A stretch of DNA of 64,000 nucleotides. Source: Streptacidiphilus sp. ASG 303 (GTDB taxonomy: Bacteria > Actinomycetota > Actinomycetes > Streptomycetales > Streptomycetaceae). Below are positions 1-8,325 of this stretch, piece by piece. Within the stretch, counting starts at the first letter, position 1; each line of letters begins with the position of its first letter. The notes beneath the pieces were generated by a model. That model worked only from the letters and a program-made list of their open reading frames with translations, was not told the DNA's origin and did not search any database. Location of the stretch: positions 186,001-250,000 of the forward strand of contig NZ_JAJLRA010000007.1 of NCBI RefSeq assembly GCF_020991365.1, given 5' to 3'. Made by a program: the position numbers and the translations under genes.

Positions 1-204
1 CAGGCCCACCCCGAGTACGCCGACCGGCACCGCGTCCCGGCCGGCCTCACCGGCCTCGCCCAGGTCCACGGGCTGCGCGGCGACACCTCCATCGAGGACC
101 GCACCCGCTTCGACAACCACTACATCGAGAGCTGGAGCCTGTGGCAGGACGTCAAGATCCTGCTGCGCACGGCCGCCTCGCTGATCCGCCCGGACGGGAG
201 CTGA
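1..204 (+). CDS. Sugar transferase, C-terminal 67 residues (5' end outside window)
   Basis: This is the end of a membrane-bound priming glycosyltransferase of the bacterial sugar transferase family (WbaP/ExoY type), which moves a sugar phosphate onto undecaprenyl phosphate to start a polysaccharide repeat unit. The visible part carries the family's C-terminal hallmarks: a [12 protein letters not shown] block, then D-T-S-x-E-D-R, then the [19 protein letters not shown] stretch that lines the membrane face. The frame is open from base 1, so the start lies upstream. It stops 5 bases before the next gene's GTG, so it is probably the first visible member of the polysaccharide operon. Donor sugar and acceptor cannot be read from this fragment. 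Confidence 0.9.
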   Translation, partial: QAHPEYADRHRVPAGLTGLAQVHGLRGDTSIEDRTRFDNHYIESWSLWQDVKILLRTAASLIRPDGS

Positions 205-209
205 CCGCC

Positions 210-1676
210 GTGCAGGCCGCCGCCACCGCACCCGCGCCGCCCCGGGGCCTCCCGGAGCCGCCCCCCGCGTGCGCCCCCTCCGCACACGCCTCCTCCTCGC
301 CCGCGCCCACCGTGCACGCACCCGCTCCCGGCCCCCTCCGGGACCTGGCCCTCGACCTGCTGCGCCGGCCCGCCCTGGCCGCCGCCGCGACCGTCCTGCT
401 CGTCTGCCTCCCCGCCCCCGGCGGGGCGCAGGACGTCGCCGCCGCCGTCCACGTCACCGCCGCCGACGTCGCCTCCCTCGTCCTGGTCGCGCTCACCGCC
501 GTCCCGCTGCTGCGCGGCCGGTCCCGCACCGCGCCGCCCCCGCTCGCCTGCCTGCTCCTCGGAGGCGTGGCGGCCGCCGCGGCCGCCGCCACCGCCACGG
601 CCCTCGACCCCGCCGCCGCGCTCACCGGCTTCGTCCGCCTGGTCCAGGTCTTCGTCCTCGTCCCCGCCGCCGTGCTGCTGGCGCTGCGCGACCGGCGCGA
701 CCTCCATCTCGTCCTCGGGGCCCTCGTCGCCGCCGCGCTGGCCGAGGGCGCCGTCGGCGTCCACCAGTACCTGACGGGCACCGGCGCCTCCTACGCGGGG
801 CGGCCCGTCCGTGCGGTGGGCACCTTCGGCGCCCTCGACGTCATGGCGATGTCCGGTGTGGTCTCCCTCGGCCTGCTGGCCGCCCTCGGCCTCGCCCTCG
901 GCCTGCGCGGCACGCCCGGCCACCGGTGGCCCCGCCGCGCCCTGTACGCGGCCGCGGCGCTGCTGACGCTGCCGCTGGCGTTCTCCTTCAGCCGCGGCAG
1001 CTGGATCGCCTGCGCCGCCGCCGTCGCCGTCGTGCTGCTCCGCACCGACGCCCGCCTCGCCCTGCGCGCCGCCGCGTCCGCGGCGGCCGCCGCCACCGTG
1101 CTGCTGGGCGTGTCCGGCGGCGTCGGCGGCGTCGGCGGCGGGCAGGACGGCGTCGGGGCGCGGCTCGCCAGCATCGCCACCGTCTCCGCCGACCCCGACC
1201 AGTCCGTGAGCGACCGCTACGACCTGTGGACCACCGCCGGGCGCATCTGGCTCGACCACCCCGTCACCGGGACCGGCCCCAAGGGATTCCCGCAGGAGCG
1301 CGACGGCCACGCCCCGCTGCGGCTCTCCTCCGGCAGCGACACCGAGGACGCCGCGTCCGGCTTCCGGCGCGAGCCGCTGCTCTCCCCCCACAACATGTAC
1401 CTGCTGGTGCTGAGCGAGCAGGGCCTGCTCGGCCTCCTCGCCCACGCCGCGCTCTGCCTGGTGCTGCTCGTGCGCTGCCTGCGCCGGACCGGCGGCGGCG
1501 TGCGCGGCGCCGCCGGTCCGGCCGCCACCGGGCTGCTGGTCTGGCAGCTCGTGGACTTCCTGTACGCGGACATCGGCGGCACCACCACGGTCCTCACCTC
1601 GGTCGTGCTCGGCCTCGCCGCCCGGTGGGCGCTGCCCGCGGCGCCCGGACCGGCGGGGGAGGACGCCCTCCGGTGA
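210..1676 (+). CDS. O-antigen ligase/polymerase-like (Wzy_C) membrane protein
   Basis: A 488-residue multi-spanning membrane protein of the O-antigen ligase/Wzy family, which polymerises or transfers undecaprenyl-linked repeat units at the outer face of the membrane. I chose GTG at 210 because an upstream ATG in frame would run deep into the sugar transferase; the first 45 residues are Pro/Ala-rich and precede the first membrane segment. About ten hydrophobic segments follow. The diagnostic loop is near residue 394, where SPHNMYL is followed by a serine/glutamate-rich turn and a hydrophobic helix, as in Wzy_C proteins. The stop overlaps the next start by 4 bases. Whether it acts as polymerase or ligase is not decidable from sequence. 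Confidence 0.85.
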   Translation: MQAAATAPAPPRGLPEPPPACAPSAHASSSPAPTVHAPAPGPLRDLALDLLRRPALAAAATVLLVCLPAPGGAQDVAAAVHVTAADVASLVLVALTAVPLLRGRSRTAPPPLACLLLGGVAAAAAAATATALDPAAALTGFVRLVQVFVLVPAAVLLALRDRRDLHLVLGALVAAALAEGAVGVHQYLTGTGASYAGRPVRAVGTFGALDVMAMSGVVSLGLLAALGLALGLRGTPGHRWPRRALYAAAALLTLPLAFSFSRGSWIACAAAVAVVLLRTDARLALRAAASAAAAATVLLGVSGGVGGVGGGQDGVGARLASIATVSADPDQSVSDRYDLWTTAGRIWLDHPVTGTGPKGFPQERDGHAPLRLSSGSDTEDAASGFRREPLLSPHNMYLLVLSEQGLLGLLAHAALCLVLLVRCLRRTGGGVRGAAGPAATGLLVWQLVDFLYADIGGTTTVLTSVVLGLAARWALPAAPGPAGEDALR

Positions 1677-3583
1677 CCGCCCGTCCGAACCCGCCCGCGT
1701 CCCCGCTCCCCGTCCCGGCCGCCGCCGGGACGGCCCCGGAGGAAGCCCCGGTCCCGGCACCGGCCCCGGCCCCCGTCCCGGCCGCCGCCCCCGCGCCGGA
1801 GGACGCCGCACCGCCCGCCGCACCCGCCGCCCCCGGCCCGCCGCCCGCCGCCGCGGGCCAGCCCGCGTCCGCCGCCGACCCGGCGGCGTCCGCAGCCCCG
1901 GATCCGGCCGCGCCGACCGCCGGCGCGTCCTTCGTCGCCCGCGCCTTCGGTGTCACCGCGCTGCTGACCGCCGCCGGCTCGCTGCTGGGGATGCTGCGCG
2001 ACCTGCTCCTCGCCCGCTACTTCGGCGCCGACGAGGGCACCGACGCGTTCCTCGTCTCCTGGACCGTGCCCGAGACCGCGTCCCCGCTGCTCATCGAGGA
2101 CGCCATGGCCTTCCTCATGGTCCCCGCCTTCAGCCTCGCGCTGGCCGCCCGCGGCGACCGCGCCGCGCGCCCCGGCGCACCCGACCCGGTCCGCGCCCTG
2201 GTCGCCGCCACCCTGCCCCGCCTCTGCCTCGCCCTGGCCGCCCTCTCCGGGGCGGTCGCCGCCGGCGCCCCGCAGCTCGTCCACCTGCTCGCCCCCGGAC
2301 TGCCCGACCCCGCGCTCGCCGTCCGCTGCACGCGGATCACCGCGCTCACCGTGCTGCCCTTCGGCGTCACCGGCTACCTCAGCGCCGCCCTGCGGGCCCA
2401 CCACCGCTTCACCGCCCCCGCCGCGGTCACCGTCGTCTACAACCTCGGCATCCTCGGCCTCCTGGCCGCCTGCCACCGGCGGTTCGGCGTCACCGCGGCC
2501 GCCGCCGGCGTGGCCCTCGGCAGCGTGCTGATGACCGCCCTGCTCCTGCCGCCCTTCCTCCGCCGGCTGCGCGGCACCGGCACCGGCACCGGCCCGGCGC
2601 CCGGGATCCCGGCGGCCCGCGCCGCCGGCCGCCCGGCGGGGCCGCTCTCGCTCAGCCCGCTGGTACTGCTGCCCGTCGTCGCCTTCTCCCTCGCGCGGCA
2701 GTCCCAGGTGTTCGTCGAGCGGTACCTCGGCTCCGAGCTGCCGCCCGGCACCATCTCGCACCTCAACTACGCGGCCAAGATCGCCCAGCTGGCCATGACC
2801 GCCTCCCTGCTGATCTGCACCGTCACCTTCCCGCTCGTCGCCCGCGCGGTCGCCGACGGCGACCTGCGGGCCGCCCGCGACCGGGTCGAGAAGGACCTCG
2901 GCCTGGTCGGCGCCGTCGTCCTGTGCGGCACGGCCTTCCTGCTGGCCTGCGCGCCCGCCGTCGTGGCGGTCGTCTTCCAGCGCGGCGCCTTCGGACCGCA
3001 GGACACCGCCGCCACCGCCGGCGTGATGCGCGTGTACAGCCTCGGCCTGCTCGCCCAGGCCATGACCGGCGCCCTGGTCCGGCCGTTCTTCTCCACCCGG
3101 CCCGCCGTCCGGATCGCCGGCACGCCCGAGCCGCCGGGCGCGGCCCGGCCGCGCCTGGACTGGTACCCGGTCGCCGCCATGCTGCTCGGACTGGTCGTCA
3201 CGGCGGGCGTCGGCGCCGCCGCCGCGCCCCGGGCCGGGGCGCCCGGCGTGGCCGCCGCCGACGCGGCGGGCATCGCGGTCACCGCCGCCCTCCTCCTGCA
3301 CGGGCTGCGGCTGCGGGGCATCCCGTTGCGCCTGCGCGCCGTGCTCGCCGGGCAGGCCCGGCTGGCCGCCGCCGCCGCGGCCGCTGCGGCCGCCGGCACC
3401 GCCGCCGCCTCCCTCGCCGGGCCCCGCCCGGTGCCCGCCGTCCTGCTGGGCGGCGCCGCCGTCGCCGCCGTCTTCACCGCCACCGCCGCCGCGCTCGGCG
3501 CACCCGAGCTGCGCACCCCGCTGCGCGCCGCCGGGCGCGTCCTGCGAACCGCCGCCGAGAGGGGCCGCCGCCATGGCCGCTGA
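1673..3583 (+). CDS. MurJ/MviN-family lipid-linked sugar flippase
   Basis: A 636-residue protein of the MOP exporter superfamily, MurJ branch. It begins at GTG 1673 inside the previous gene's stop. Residues 1 to about 85 are a Pro/Ala-rich cytoplasmic extension; the flippase domain then starts with ARAFGVTALLTAAGSLLGMLRD and continues with DAFLVSWTVPE, a close match to the MurJ opening. About 14 hydrophobic helices follow. MurJ flips lipid II; the position inside a polysaccharide operon suggests that this paralogue flips the lipid-linked repeat unit instead, doing the job of Wzx. The housekeeping murJ is expected elsewhere in the genome. The next gene's ATG lies 11 bases before the stop. Confidence 0.85.
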   Translation: MTARPNPPASPLPVPAAAGTAPEEAPVPAPAPAPVPAAAPAPEDAAPPAAPAAPGPPPAAAGQPASAADPAASAAPDPAAPTAGASFVARAFGVTALLTAAGSLLGMLRDLLLARYFGADEGTDAFLVSWTVPETASPLLIEDAMAFLMVPAFSLALAARGDRAARPGAPDPVRALVAATLPRLCLALAALSGAVAAGAPQLVHLLAPGLPDPALAVRCTRITALTVLPFGVTGYLSAALRAHHRFTAPAAVTVVYNLGILGLLAACHRRFGVTAAAAGVALGSVLMTALLLPPFLRRLRGTGTGTGPAPGIPAARAAGRPAGPLSLSPLVLLPVVAFSLARQSQVFVERYLGSELPPGTISHLNYAAKIAQLAMTASLLICTVTFPLVARAVADGDLRAARDRVEKDLGLVGAVVLCGTAFLLACAPAVVAVVFQRGAFGPQDTAATAGVMRVYSLGLLAQAMTGALVRPFFSTRPAVRIAGTPEPPGAARPRLDWYPVAAMLLGLVVTAGVGAAAAPRAGAPGVAAADAAGIAVTAALLLHGLRLRGIPLRLRAVLAGQARLAAAAAAAAAAGTAAASLAGPRPVPAVLLGGAAVAAVFTATAAALGAPELRTPLRAAGRVLRTAAERGRRHGR

Positions 3584-4454
3584 ACCCGCCGCACCCGCCG
3601 CACCCGGCGTGCCGCCCGCTCCCGGGCCCGCCGTCCCGCCGCCCGCGTCCGCGCCCGCCGCGGAACCGCGCCCCCCGCTCGCCGCGCCGCCGTGGACGCC
3701 GGGGACGCCGTGGACGCTGATGTACCACTCCGTCGCCCCCTACGAGGAGGACCCCTACCTCCTCACCGTGTCCCCCGGGCGGTTCGCCGCCCAGATGCGC
3801 TGGCTGCACACCCGCGGCCTGCGCGGCGTCGGCGTCGGCGAACTGCTGCGGGCGGCGGCGGACGGCCGCGCCCGCGGCCTGGTCGGCCTCACCTTCGACG
3901 ACGGCTACGCCGACCTCCTCGACCACGTCGTGCCCGTCCTGCGCGCCCGCGGCTTCACCGCCACCGTCTACGTCGTCGCCGGCCGCCTCGGCGGCGACAA
4001 CGCCTGGGACCCCGACGGCCCCCGCAAGCCCCTGCTGACGGCGGACCAGGTCCGTGAGGCCGCCGCGGCCGGGGTCGAGATCGGCTCCCACGGCCTGCTC
4101 CACACCGACCTGACCGGCCTCGGCGACGACGCGCTCGCCGCCGAGACCGCCCGCAGCCGCGAGCTCCTGGAGGACGTCGCCGGCGTCCCCGTCACCGGCT
4201 TCTGCTACCCCTACGGCGCCGTGGACGCGCGGGCCGCCGCCGCCGTCCGCGCTGCCGGCTACGACCACGCCTGCGCCATCGCCCACGGACCGCTCACCGG
4301 CCGCCACGCCCTGCCCCGCACGTACGTCGGCGACCGCGACGGGCCGCTGCGCCTGCACGCCAAACGGGCCCGGCACCTGCTGCGCGACCTGCGCGGCGCG
4401 GCCGGCCGCCTCCGCCCGGACGGCGGCGCCGGGCCGGAGGGCGGCGCCCGGTGA
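3573..4454 (+). CDS. Polysaccharide deacetylase (NodB-like, CE4)
   Basis: A 293-residue carbohydrate esterase family 4 protein that removes N- or O-acetyl groups from sugars. Residues 1-45 are Pro/Ala-rich without a clear signal peptide, so it may act on a lipid-linked or membrane-proximal substrate. Motif 1 (TFDDG) places catalytic and metal-binding aspartates at 109 and 110; motif 2 (SHGLLH) gives metal-binding histidines 173 and 177; motif 3 is the CYPYG stretch near 210. The order and spacing match active NodB domains. It overlaps the flippase gene by 11 bases and the following glycosyltransferase by 4, so translation is probably coupled. Confidence 0.9.
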   Translation: MAAEPAAPAAPGVPPAPGPAVPPPASAPAAEPRPPLAAPPWTPGTPWTLMYHSVAPYEEDPYLLTVSPGRFAAQMRWLHTRGLRGVGVGELLRAAADGRARGLVGLTFDDGYADLLDHVVPVLRARGFTATVYVVAGRLGGDNAWDPDGPRKPLLTADQVREAAAAGVEIGSHGLLHTDLTGLGDDALAAETARSRELLEDVAGVPVTGFCYPYGAVDARAAAAVRAAGYDHACAIAHGPLTGRHALPRTYVGDRDGPLRLHAKRARHLLRDLRGAAGRLRPDGGAGPEGGAR

Positions 4455-5620
4455 GGGTCCTCCACGTCATCACGGGACTGCGGGCCGGCGGCGCCGAGCA
4501 GCAGCTGCGGCTGCTGCTGCGCCACCTGCCGGGTCACCACCGGTGCGAGGTCGCGGTGCTCACCGCCCCCGGTGCGGTCGCCGACGGCATCCGCGCCGAC
4601 GGCACGCCCGTCCACCACCTCGGCATGCGCGGCAACCGGGACGCGGCCGTGCTGCCCCGCCTCACCGGGCTCGTCCGCCGCGGCCGCTTCGACGTCGTGC
4701 ACACCCACCTCTACCGGGCCTGCCTGTACGGGCGCCTCGCCGCCCGCCTCGCCGGAGTGCGGGCCGTGGTCGCCACCGAGCACTCCCTGCTGGACGGGTG
4801 CATCGAGGGCCGCCCCGCCACCCGGGGCGTCCGGGCCCTGTACCTGGCCGCCGAACGGCTCGGCAGCACCACCGTCGCCGTCTCCGACGACGTCCGCGAC
4901 CGGCTCGCCGCCTGGGGCGTGCCGCCGCACCGGCTGGAGGTGCTGCCCAACGGCGTCGACGCCGCCCGCCACGTCCGCCCGGACGCCGCCCGCGCCGCAC
5001 TGCGGCGGACGCTCCGCGACCGGCTCGGCCTGCCGCAGGAGGCCCACGTGGTCGGCGCGGTCGGCCGGCTCGTCCCCGGCAAGCGCTTCGACGTGCTGGT
5101 CGACGCCCTGGCCCTGCTCGCCGCCCGCCGTCCGGCCGGCGGCGGCGCCGCGGGCCGCGAGCCGTGGCTGCTGCTCGTCGGCGACGGGCCGGGACGCGCC
5201 CCCCTGGAGGCCCGCGCTCGCGCCGCCGGCGTGGCCCGGCGCACCGTGTTCGCCGGGGAGCGCGACGACGTGCCCGACCTGCTCACCGCCGTGGACGTGC
5301 TGGCCGCGCCTTCCGACGCCGAGACCTTCGGGCTGGCCGTCCTGGAGGGCCTCGCCGCCGGACTGCCCGTCCGCTACGGCAGCTGCCCCGCCCTGGACCG
5401 GCTGCCGCCCGGCGCCGCCCCCGGCGCGCGGCGGCTGCCCCCCGACCCGGCGGCGTACGCGGACGCCCTCGCCGCCCCCGCGGGCCGCCGCCCGCCGCCG
5501 CTGCCCCAGCCGCCGGCGGTGCACCACTACGACATCGCCCGCACCGCCGCCGGGCTCGGCGCCCTGTACGACCGGGTCGGCGCCCCGCGCCGCCCGGCAC
5601 CCGCGCCGGCCCGCCGCTGA
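4451..5620 (+). CDS. Family GT4 glycosyltransferase
   Basis: A 389-residue GT-B fold retaining glycosyltransferase. The N-terminal GLRAGGAEQQL motif is the acceptor-side glycine-rich loop typical of GT4; the second Rossmann domain begins near residue 195 with VVGAVGRLVPGKRFD. The nucleotide-sugar motif E-x7-E is at residues 291 and 299 (AETFGLAVLE). It would add one sugar to the lipid-linked repeat unit on the cytoplasmic side. Start is GTG 4451, overlapping the deacetylase stop as GTGA. Only this transferase plus the primer enzyme is visible, so either the repeat unit is short or further transferases lie upstream. Confidence 0.9.
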   Translation: MRVLHVITGLRAGGAEQQLRLLLRHLPGHHRCEVAVLTAPGAVADGIRADGTPVHHLGMRGNRDAAVLPRLTGLVRRGRFDVVHTHLYRACLYGRLAARLAGVRAVVATEHSLLDGCIEGRPATRGVRALYLAAERLGSTTVAVSDDVRDRLAAWGVPPHRLEVLPNGVDAARHVRPDAARAALRRTLRDRLGLPQEAHVVGAVGRLVPGKRFDVLVDALALLAARRPAGGGAAGREPWLLLVGDGPGRAPLEARARAAGVARRTVFAGERDDVPDLLTAVDVLAAPSDAETFGLAVLEGLAAGLPVRYGSCPALDRLPPGAAPGARRLPPDPAAYADALAAPAGRRPPPLPQPPAVHHYDIARTAAGLGALYDRVGAPRRPAPAPARR

Positions 5621-5692
5621 GCCGGCCCGCTCCCGGACCGGCCCGCCGACCCACCCCGACCCTGCCGACCCCCCACCCGACGAGGACCCGAC

Positions 5693-7009
5693 ATGACCGC
5701 CGAACCCCGCGACCCCGCCGGCCGCCCCGCCCGCCGCTGGTGGCCCGTCCTGCTCGCCGTGCCGCTCGGCGCCGCCGCCGGCGGCACCTACGCGATGGCC
5801 GCGCCCCCCTCCTACAGCGCCAGCGCCTACGTCCTGGTGGTGCCGCAGAACGCCACCGACCCCGCCGCGGCGGTGAACTACGCCCAGGCGTACGGCCGCC
5901 TCGTGACGCAGCCCCAGGTGCTGTACGGCGCCGCCGCCGAGATCGGCACCACGAGCGCCGCCCTCGCGGACCAGGTGGGCGGCACCACCTCCCCGGACGC
6001 CCCGGTGATCGAGGTCCGGGGCACCGCGCCGAGCCCGCAGGCCGCCGCCGGGTCCGCCAACGCCGTGGCCCGCTCCCTGGTCCGGTTCGGCAACGGCACC
6101 ACGGGGGAGACCCGGGTGAAGCTCGTCGACTTCGCCCCGGCGGCCTCGCCCACGGAGCCCTCCTCGCCCGCGGCGCCGATCGACGTCGCGGTGGGCGCGG
6201 CGGCCGGACTGCTGCTCGGCGGGCTGGTGATGGCGGCCCGTCAGGGCGCGGGCTCCGGGCCCGCCACCGCGCCGGCCGGGGCCGCGCCCGCGGCCGTGCC
6301 CGTCCCGCGGCCGGCGGCCGCGGCACCGGAGCCCGCGGTGCCGGCGGCCGGGTCCGCCGCCGGGCCGGCCGGGGAGGCATCCCCCTCGGCAGCCGTCCGG
6401 GCGGCCGGGGAGCCCGCCGCCCAGACGTCCGCCGCGATGGACGGGGCGAGGACCCCGGCCGCCGGGCCGACGACCGGGAGGGCGGCGGGGAGGGCGGCCG
6501 CCGCGAAGCCGGAGCCCGCGCCGTCCGAGCTCGCGCCGTCCGAGCTCGCGCCGTCTGAGCTTGCGCCGTCCGAGCCCGCGCCGTCCGAGCCGGCGAAGGG
6601 TCCGGCCCCGAAGTCCCGCTCCGTGAAGCCGTCCGCCGCGAAGCCGTCCGCCGCGAAGCCGTCCGCCGCGAAGCCCGCCGTGAAGTCCGCTGCCGTGAAG
6701 GCCGCCGCCGAGGCGCCGGCTGCCGCGAAGTCCGTCGCCGCTAGGTCCGCCGCCGTGAAGCCCGCCGCCGAGAGGCCCGCGAAGCCCCGGGTCCCGAAGC
6801 GGCTCTCCACGGGCACCCCCGTCGCCCAGCCGGCCCTCTCCGGGACGCCCGCCGCCAAGCCGGTCCTCGGGAAGGACGCCGCGCCCGGGGCCGGCACCGC
6901 CCCCGTCCCCGTCCCCGACGGGCAGCAGGCGCCCCCGGCCGCCGACGCGCCCTCCGCCACCCGCACCCGCGCCGCCGGGGCGGCCGCCCGCACCCGGAGC
7001 CGCGCGTGA
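5693..7009 (+). CDS. Wzz-like chain-length/tyrosine-kinase-adaptor type membrane protein
   Basis: A 438-residue protein. A first membrane segment (about residues 17-40) is followed by YSASAYVLVV and an extracytoplasmic domain of roughly 130 residues, then a second membrane segment near 165-182 (VAVGAAAGLLLGGLVMA). This is the topology of Wzz/CapA polysaccharide co-polymerases, which set chain length. The remaining 250 residues are low-complexity Ala/Pro/Lys-rich sequence with two short repeats (PSELA and AAKPS units) and would lie in the cytoplasm. I see no Walker motifs, so there is no fused kinase. The stop overlaps the next GTG by 4 bases. The long basic tail is unusual for the family. Confidence 0.75.
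   Translation: MTAEPRDPAGRPARRWWPVLLAVPLGAAAGGTYAMAAPPSYSASAYVLVVPQNATDPAAAVNYAQAYGRLVTQPQVLYGAAAEIGTTSAALADQVGGTTSPDAPVIEVRGTAPSPQAAAGSANAVARSLVRFGNGTTGETRVKLVDFAPAASPTEPSSPAAPIDVAVGAAAGLLLGGLVMAARQGAGSGPATAPAGAAPAAVPVPRPAAAAPEPAVPAAGSAAGPAGEASPSAAVRAAGEPAAQTSAAMDGARTPAAGPTTGRAAGRAAAAKPEPAPSELAPSELAPSELAPSEPAPSEPAKGPAPKSRSVKPSAAKPSAAKPSAAKPAVKSAAVKAAAEAPAAAKSVAARSAAVKPAAERPAKPRVPKRLSTGTPVAQPALSGTPAAKPVLGKDAAPGAGTAPVPVPDGQQAPPAADAPSATRTRAAGAAARTRSRA
6512..6595 (+). repeat. 15-bp coding tandem repeat (about 5.5 copies)
   Basis: The unit is close to GAGCCCGCGCCGTCC, starting at 6512, 6527, 6542, 6557, 6572 and 6587. It encodes repeated Glu-Leu/Pro-Ala-Pro-Ser in the tail of the Wzz-like protein. 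Copies differ at one or two bases, so the array is young and likely to vary in number between strains. Confidence 0.85.
6626..6670 (+). repeat. 15-bp coding tandem repeat, three perfect copies
   Basis: AAGCCGTCCGCCGCG is repeated exactly at 6626, 6641 and 6656, encoding Lys-Pro-Ser-Ala-Ala three times in the same tail. The result is a positively charged stretch next to the acidic Glu-rich repeat. Confidence 0.9.
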
Positions 7010-8325
7010 CCGAGGACGCCACGGCCCTGCTCCCCGGCCGCACCCCCGCCCCGGCCGGCGCCGTCCGCCCGCGCCCCGCGGACGCCGCGCCGCCGGACGG
7101 CACGCCCGCAACCCGCTGGACCGCCGAGGTGCGCCGCGACGACGGCGCCCTCGACGAGCTGGCCGCCGAGTGGGACGCCCTGGCGGCCCGCTGCCGCACC
7201 GCGACCTCCTTCCAGTCCGCCGCCTGGCTGGCGTCCTGGTGGCGCGCCTACGGCCGCCCCGGCCGGCTGCGCCTGCTGCTGGTCCGCCGCGACGGGCGCC
7301 TGGTCGCCGCGGCCGCCCTGACGGTCCGCCGGACGCCGTACCGGGTGCTGGTCCCGGTGGGGGCCGGGGTGAGCGACTACAACGACGTGCTGCTGGACGA
7401 CGCCTGCGCCGACCGCGCCGCCGCCGAGCTCGCCGCCGCCCTGCGCGCCCGCTTCCCCCGCACCGTCACCGACCTGCGCGAGCTGCGGCCCGACGGCGCC
7501 GCCCAGCGGCTGCCCGCCCACTGGCCGGGCCGGGTCCGCCGCCTGCCCGACTCGGTCTGCCAGCACCTGCCCGCCCTCCCCATGGAGGAGCTGCTGCGCC
7601 GCCTGCCGGGCCGCACCGCCCAGCGCAACCGGGTCAAGCAGCGCCGGATCGCGGAGGCGGGGGTCGAGGTCCGCGAGGTCCCCGCGGACGGGGCGCCCGC
7701 CGCCGTCGACGCCATGCTGCGCCTGCACGAGCTCCAGTGGCGCGGGCGCGGCGCCACCCCGGAGCACCTCGGCGAGCGCTTCGGCGGCCACCTGCGGGAG
7801 GCCGTCCGGGGCATGGTCGCGGCCGGCCGCGCCTCCGTCCAGGAGTACCGCCTGGACGGCGAGCTGGTCGCCGTCAACCTCCTGCTGCTGTCCCCCGCCG
7901 TCGCGGGCCTCTACATGTACGGGGCCCACCCGAGCCTGCGGCAGCGCCTGGACATCGCGGGCCTGCTCTTCGGCGAGTCCCTGGCCCGCACCCTGCGGGA
8001 CGGCGTGCCGGTGCTCAGCCTGCTGCGCGGCACCGAACCGTACAAGCAGCGCTGGCGCCCGGACCTGGACCGCAACGAGCGCCTGGTCCTCGGCGGCCGC
8101 CTCGCCCCCGCCGCCGCGCTCCACGCGGGCGCGGTGCGGCTGCGCTGCGCCGCCGCCCGGGCGGCCCGCACCCGCCTGCCGTGGCTGGAGGCGCTCCGCA
8201 CCCGGCTGCGGGAGCTGCGCGCCCCCCGCCGGGGGGACGGGACGGCTCAGGGCCGCGGGCCGGGGGAGGCCTCCGGGGGAGCCGCCGCCGACGCCCCCGG
8301 CCGCGCCGACAGCAGCTCGCGGTAG
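7006..8325 (+). CDS. CelD/BcsL-type acyltransferase (GNAT, Acetyltransf_6)
   Basis: A 439-residue protein with a double-GNAT fold of the FemAB-like CelD family, found in many polysaccharide clusters, where members acylate a sugar or a carrier. Visible landmarks are SFQSAAWLASWWRAYG near residue 67, the basic RNRVKQRRIAEAG stretch near 208, and the C-terminal core with QEYRLDGELVAVNLLLLS, LYMYGAHPSLRQ and RGTEPYKQRW, the acyl-CoA site region. Start is GTG 7006 overlapping the Wzz-like stop. The last 79 bases overlap, on the opposite strand, the end of the glycosidase gene. The acyl donor cannot be named. Confidence 0.8.
   Translation: MTEDATALLPGRTPAPAGAVRPRPADAAPPDGTPATRWTAEVRRDDGALDELAAEWDALAARCRTATSFQSAAWLASWWRAYGRPGRLRLLLVRRDGRLVAAAALTVRRTPYRVLVPVGAGVSDYNDVLLDDACADRAAAELAAALRARFPRTVTDLRELRPDGAAQRLPAHWPGRVRRLPDSVCQHLPALPMEELLRRLPGRTAQRNRVKQRRIAEAGVEVREVPADGAPAAVDAMLRLHELQWRGRGATPEHLGERFGGHLREAVRGMVAAGRASVQEYRLDGELVAVNLLLLSPAVAGLYMYGAHPSLRQRLDIAGLLFGESLARTLRDGVPVLSLLRGTEPYKQRWRPDLDRNERLVLGGRLAPAAALHAGAVRLRCAAARAARTRLPWLEALRTRLRELRAPRRGDGTAQGRGPGEASGGAAADAPGRADSSSR

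Noticed and set aside
4259-7111. A 950-codon open frame on the minus strand opposite the glycosyltransferase and Wzz-like genes
   Set aside because: Its protein is Gly/Arg low-complexity sequence with no recognisable domain; it is the antisense shadow expected from third-position GC bias of the real + strand genes.
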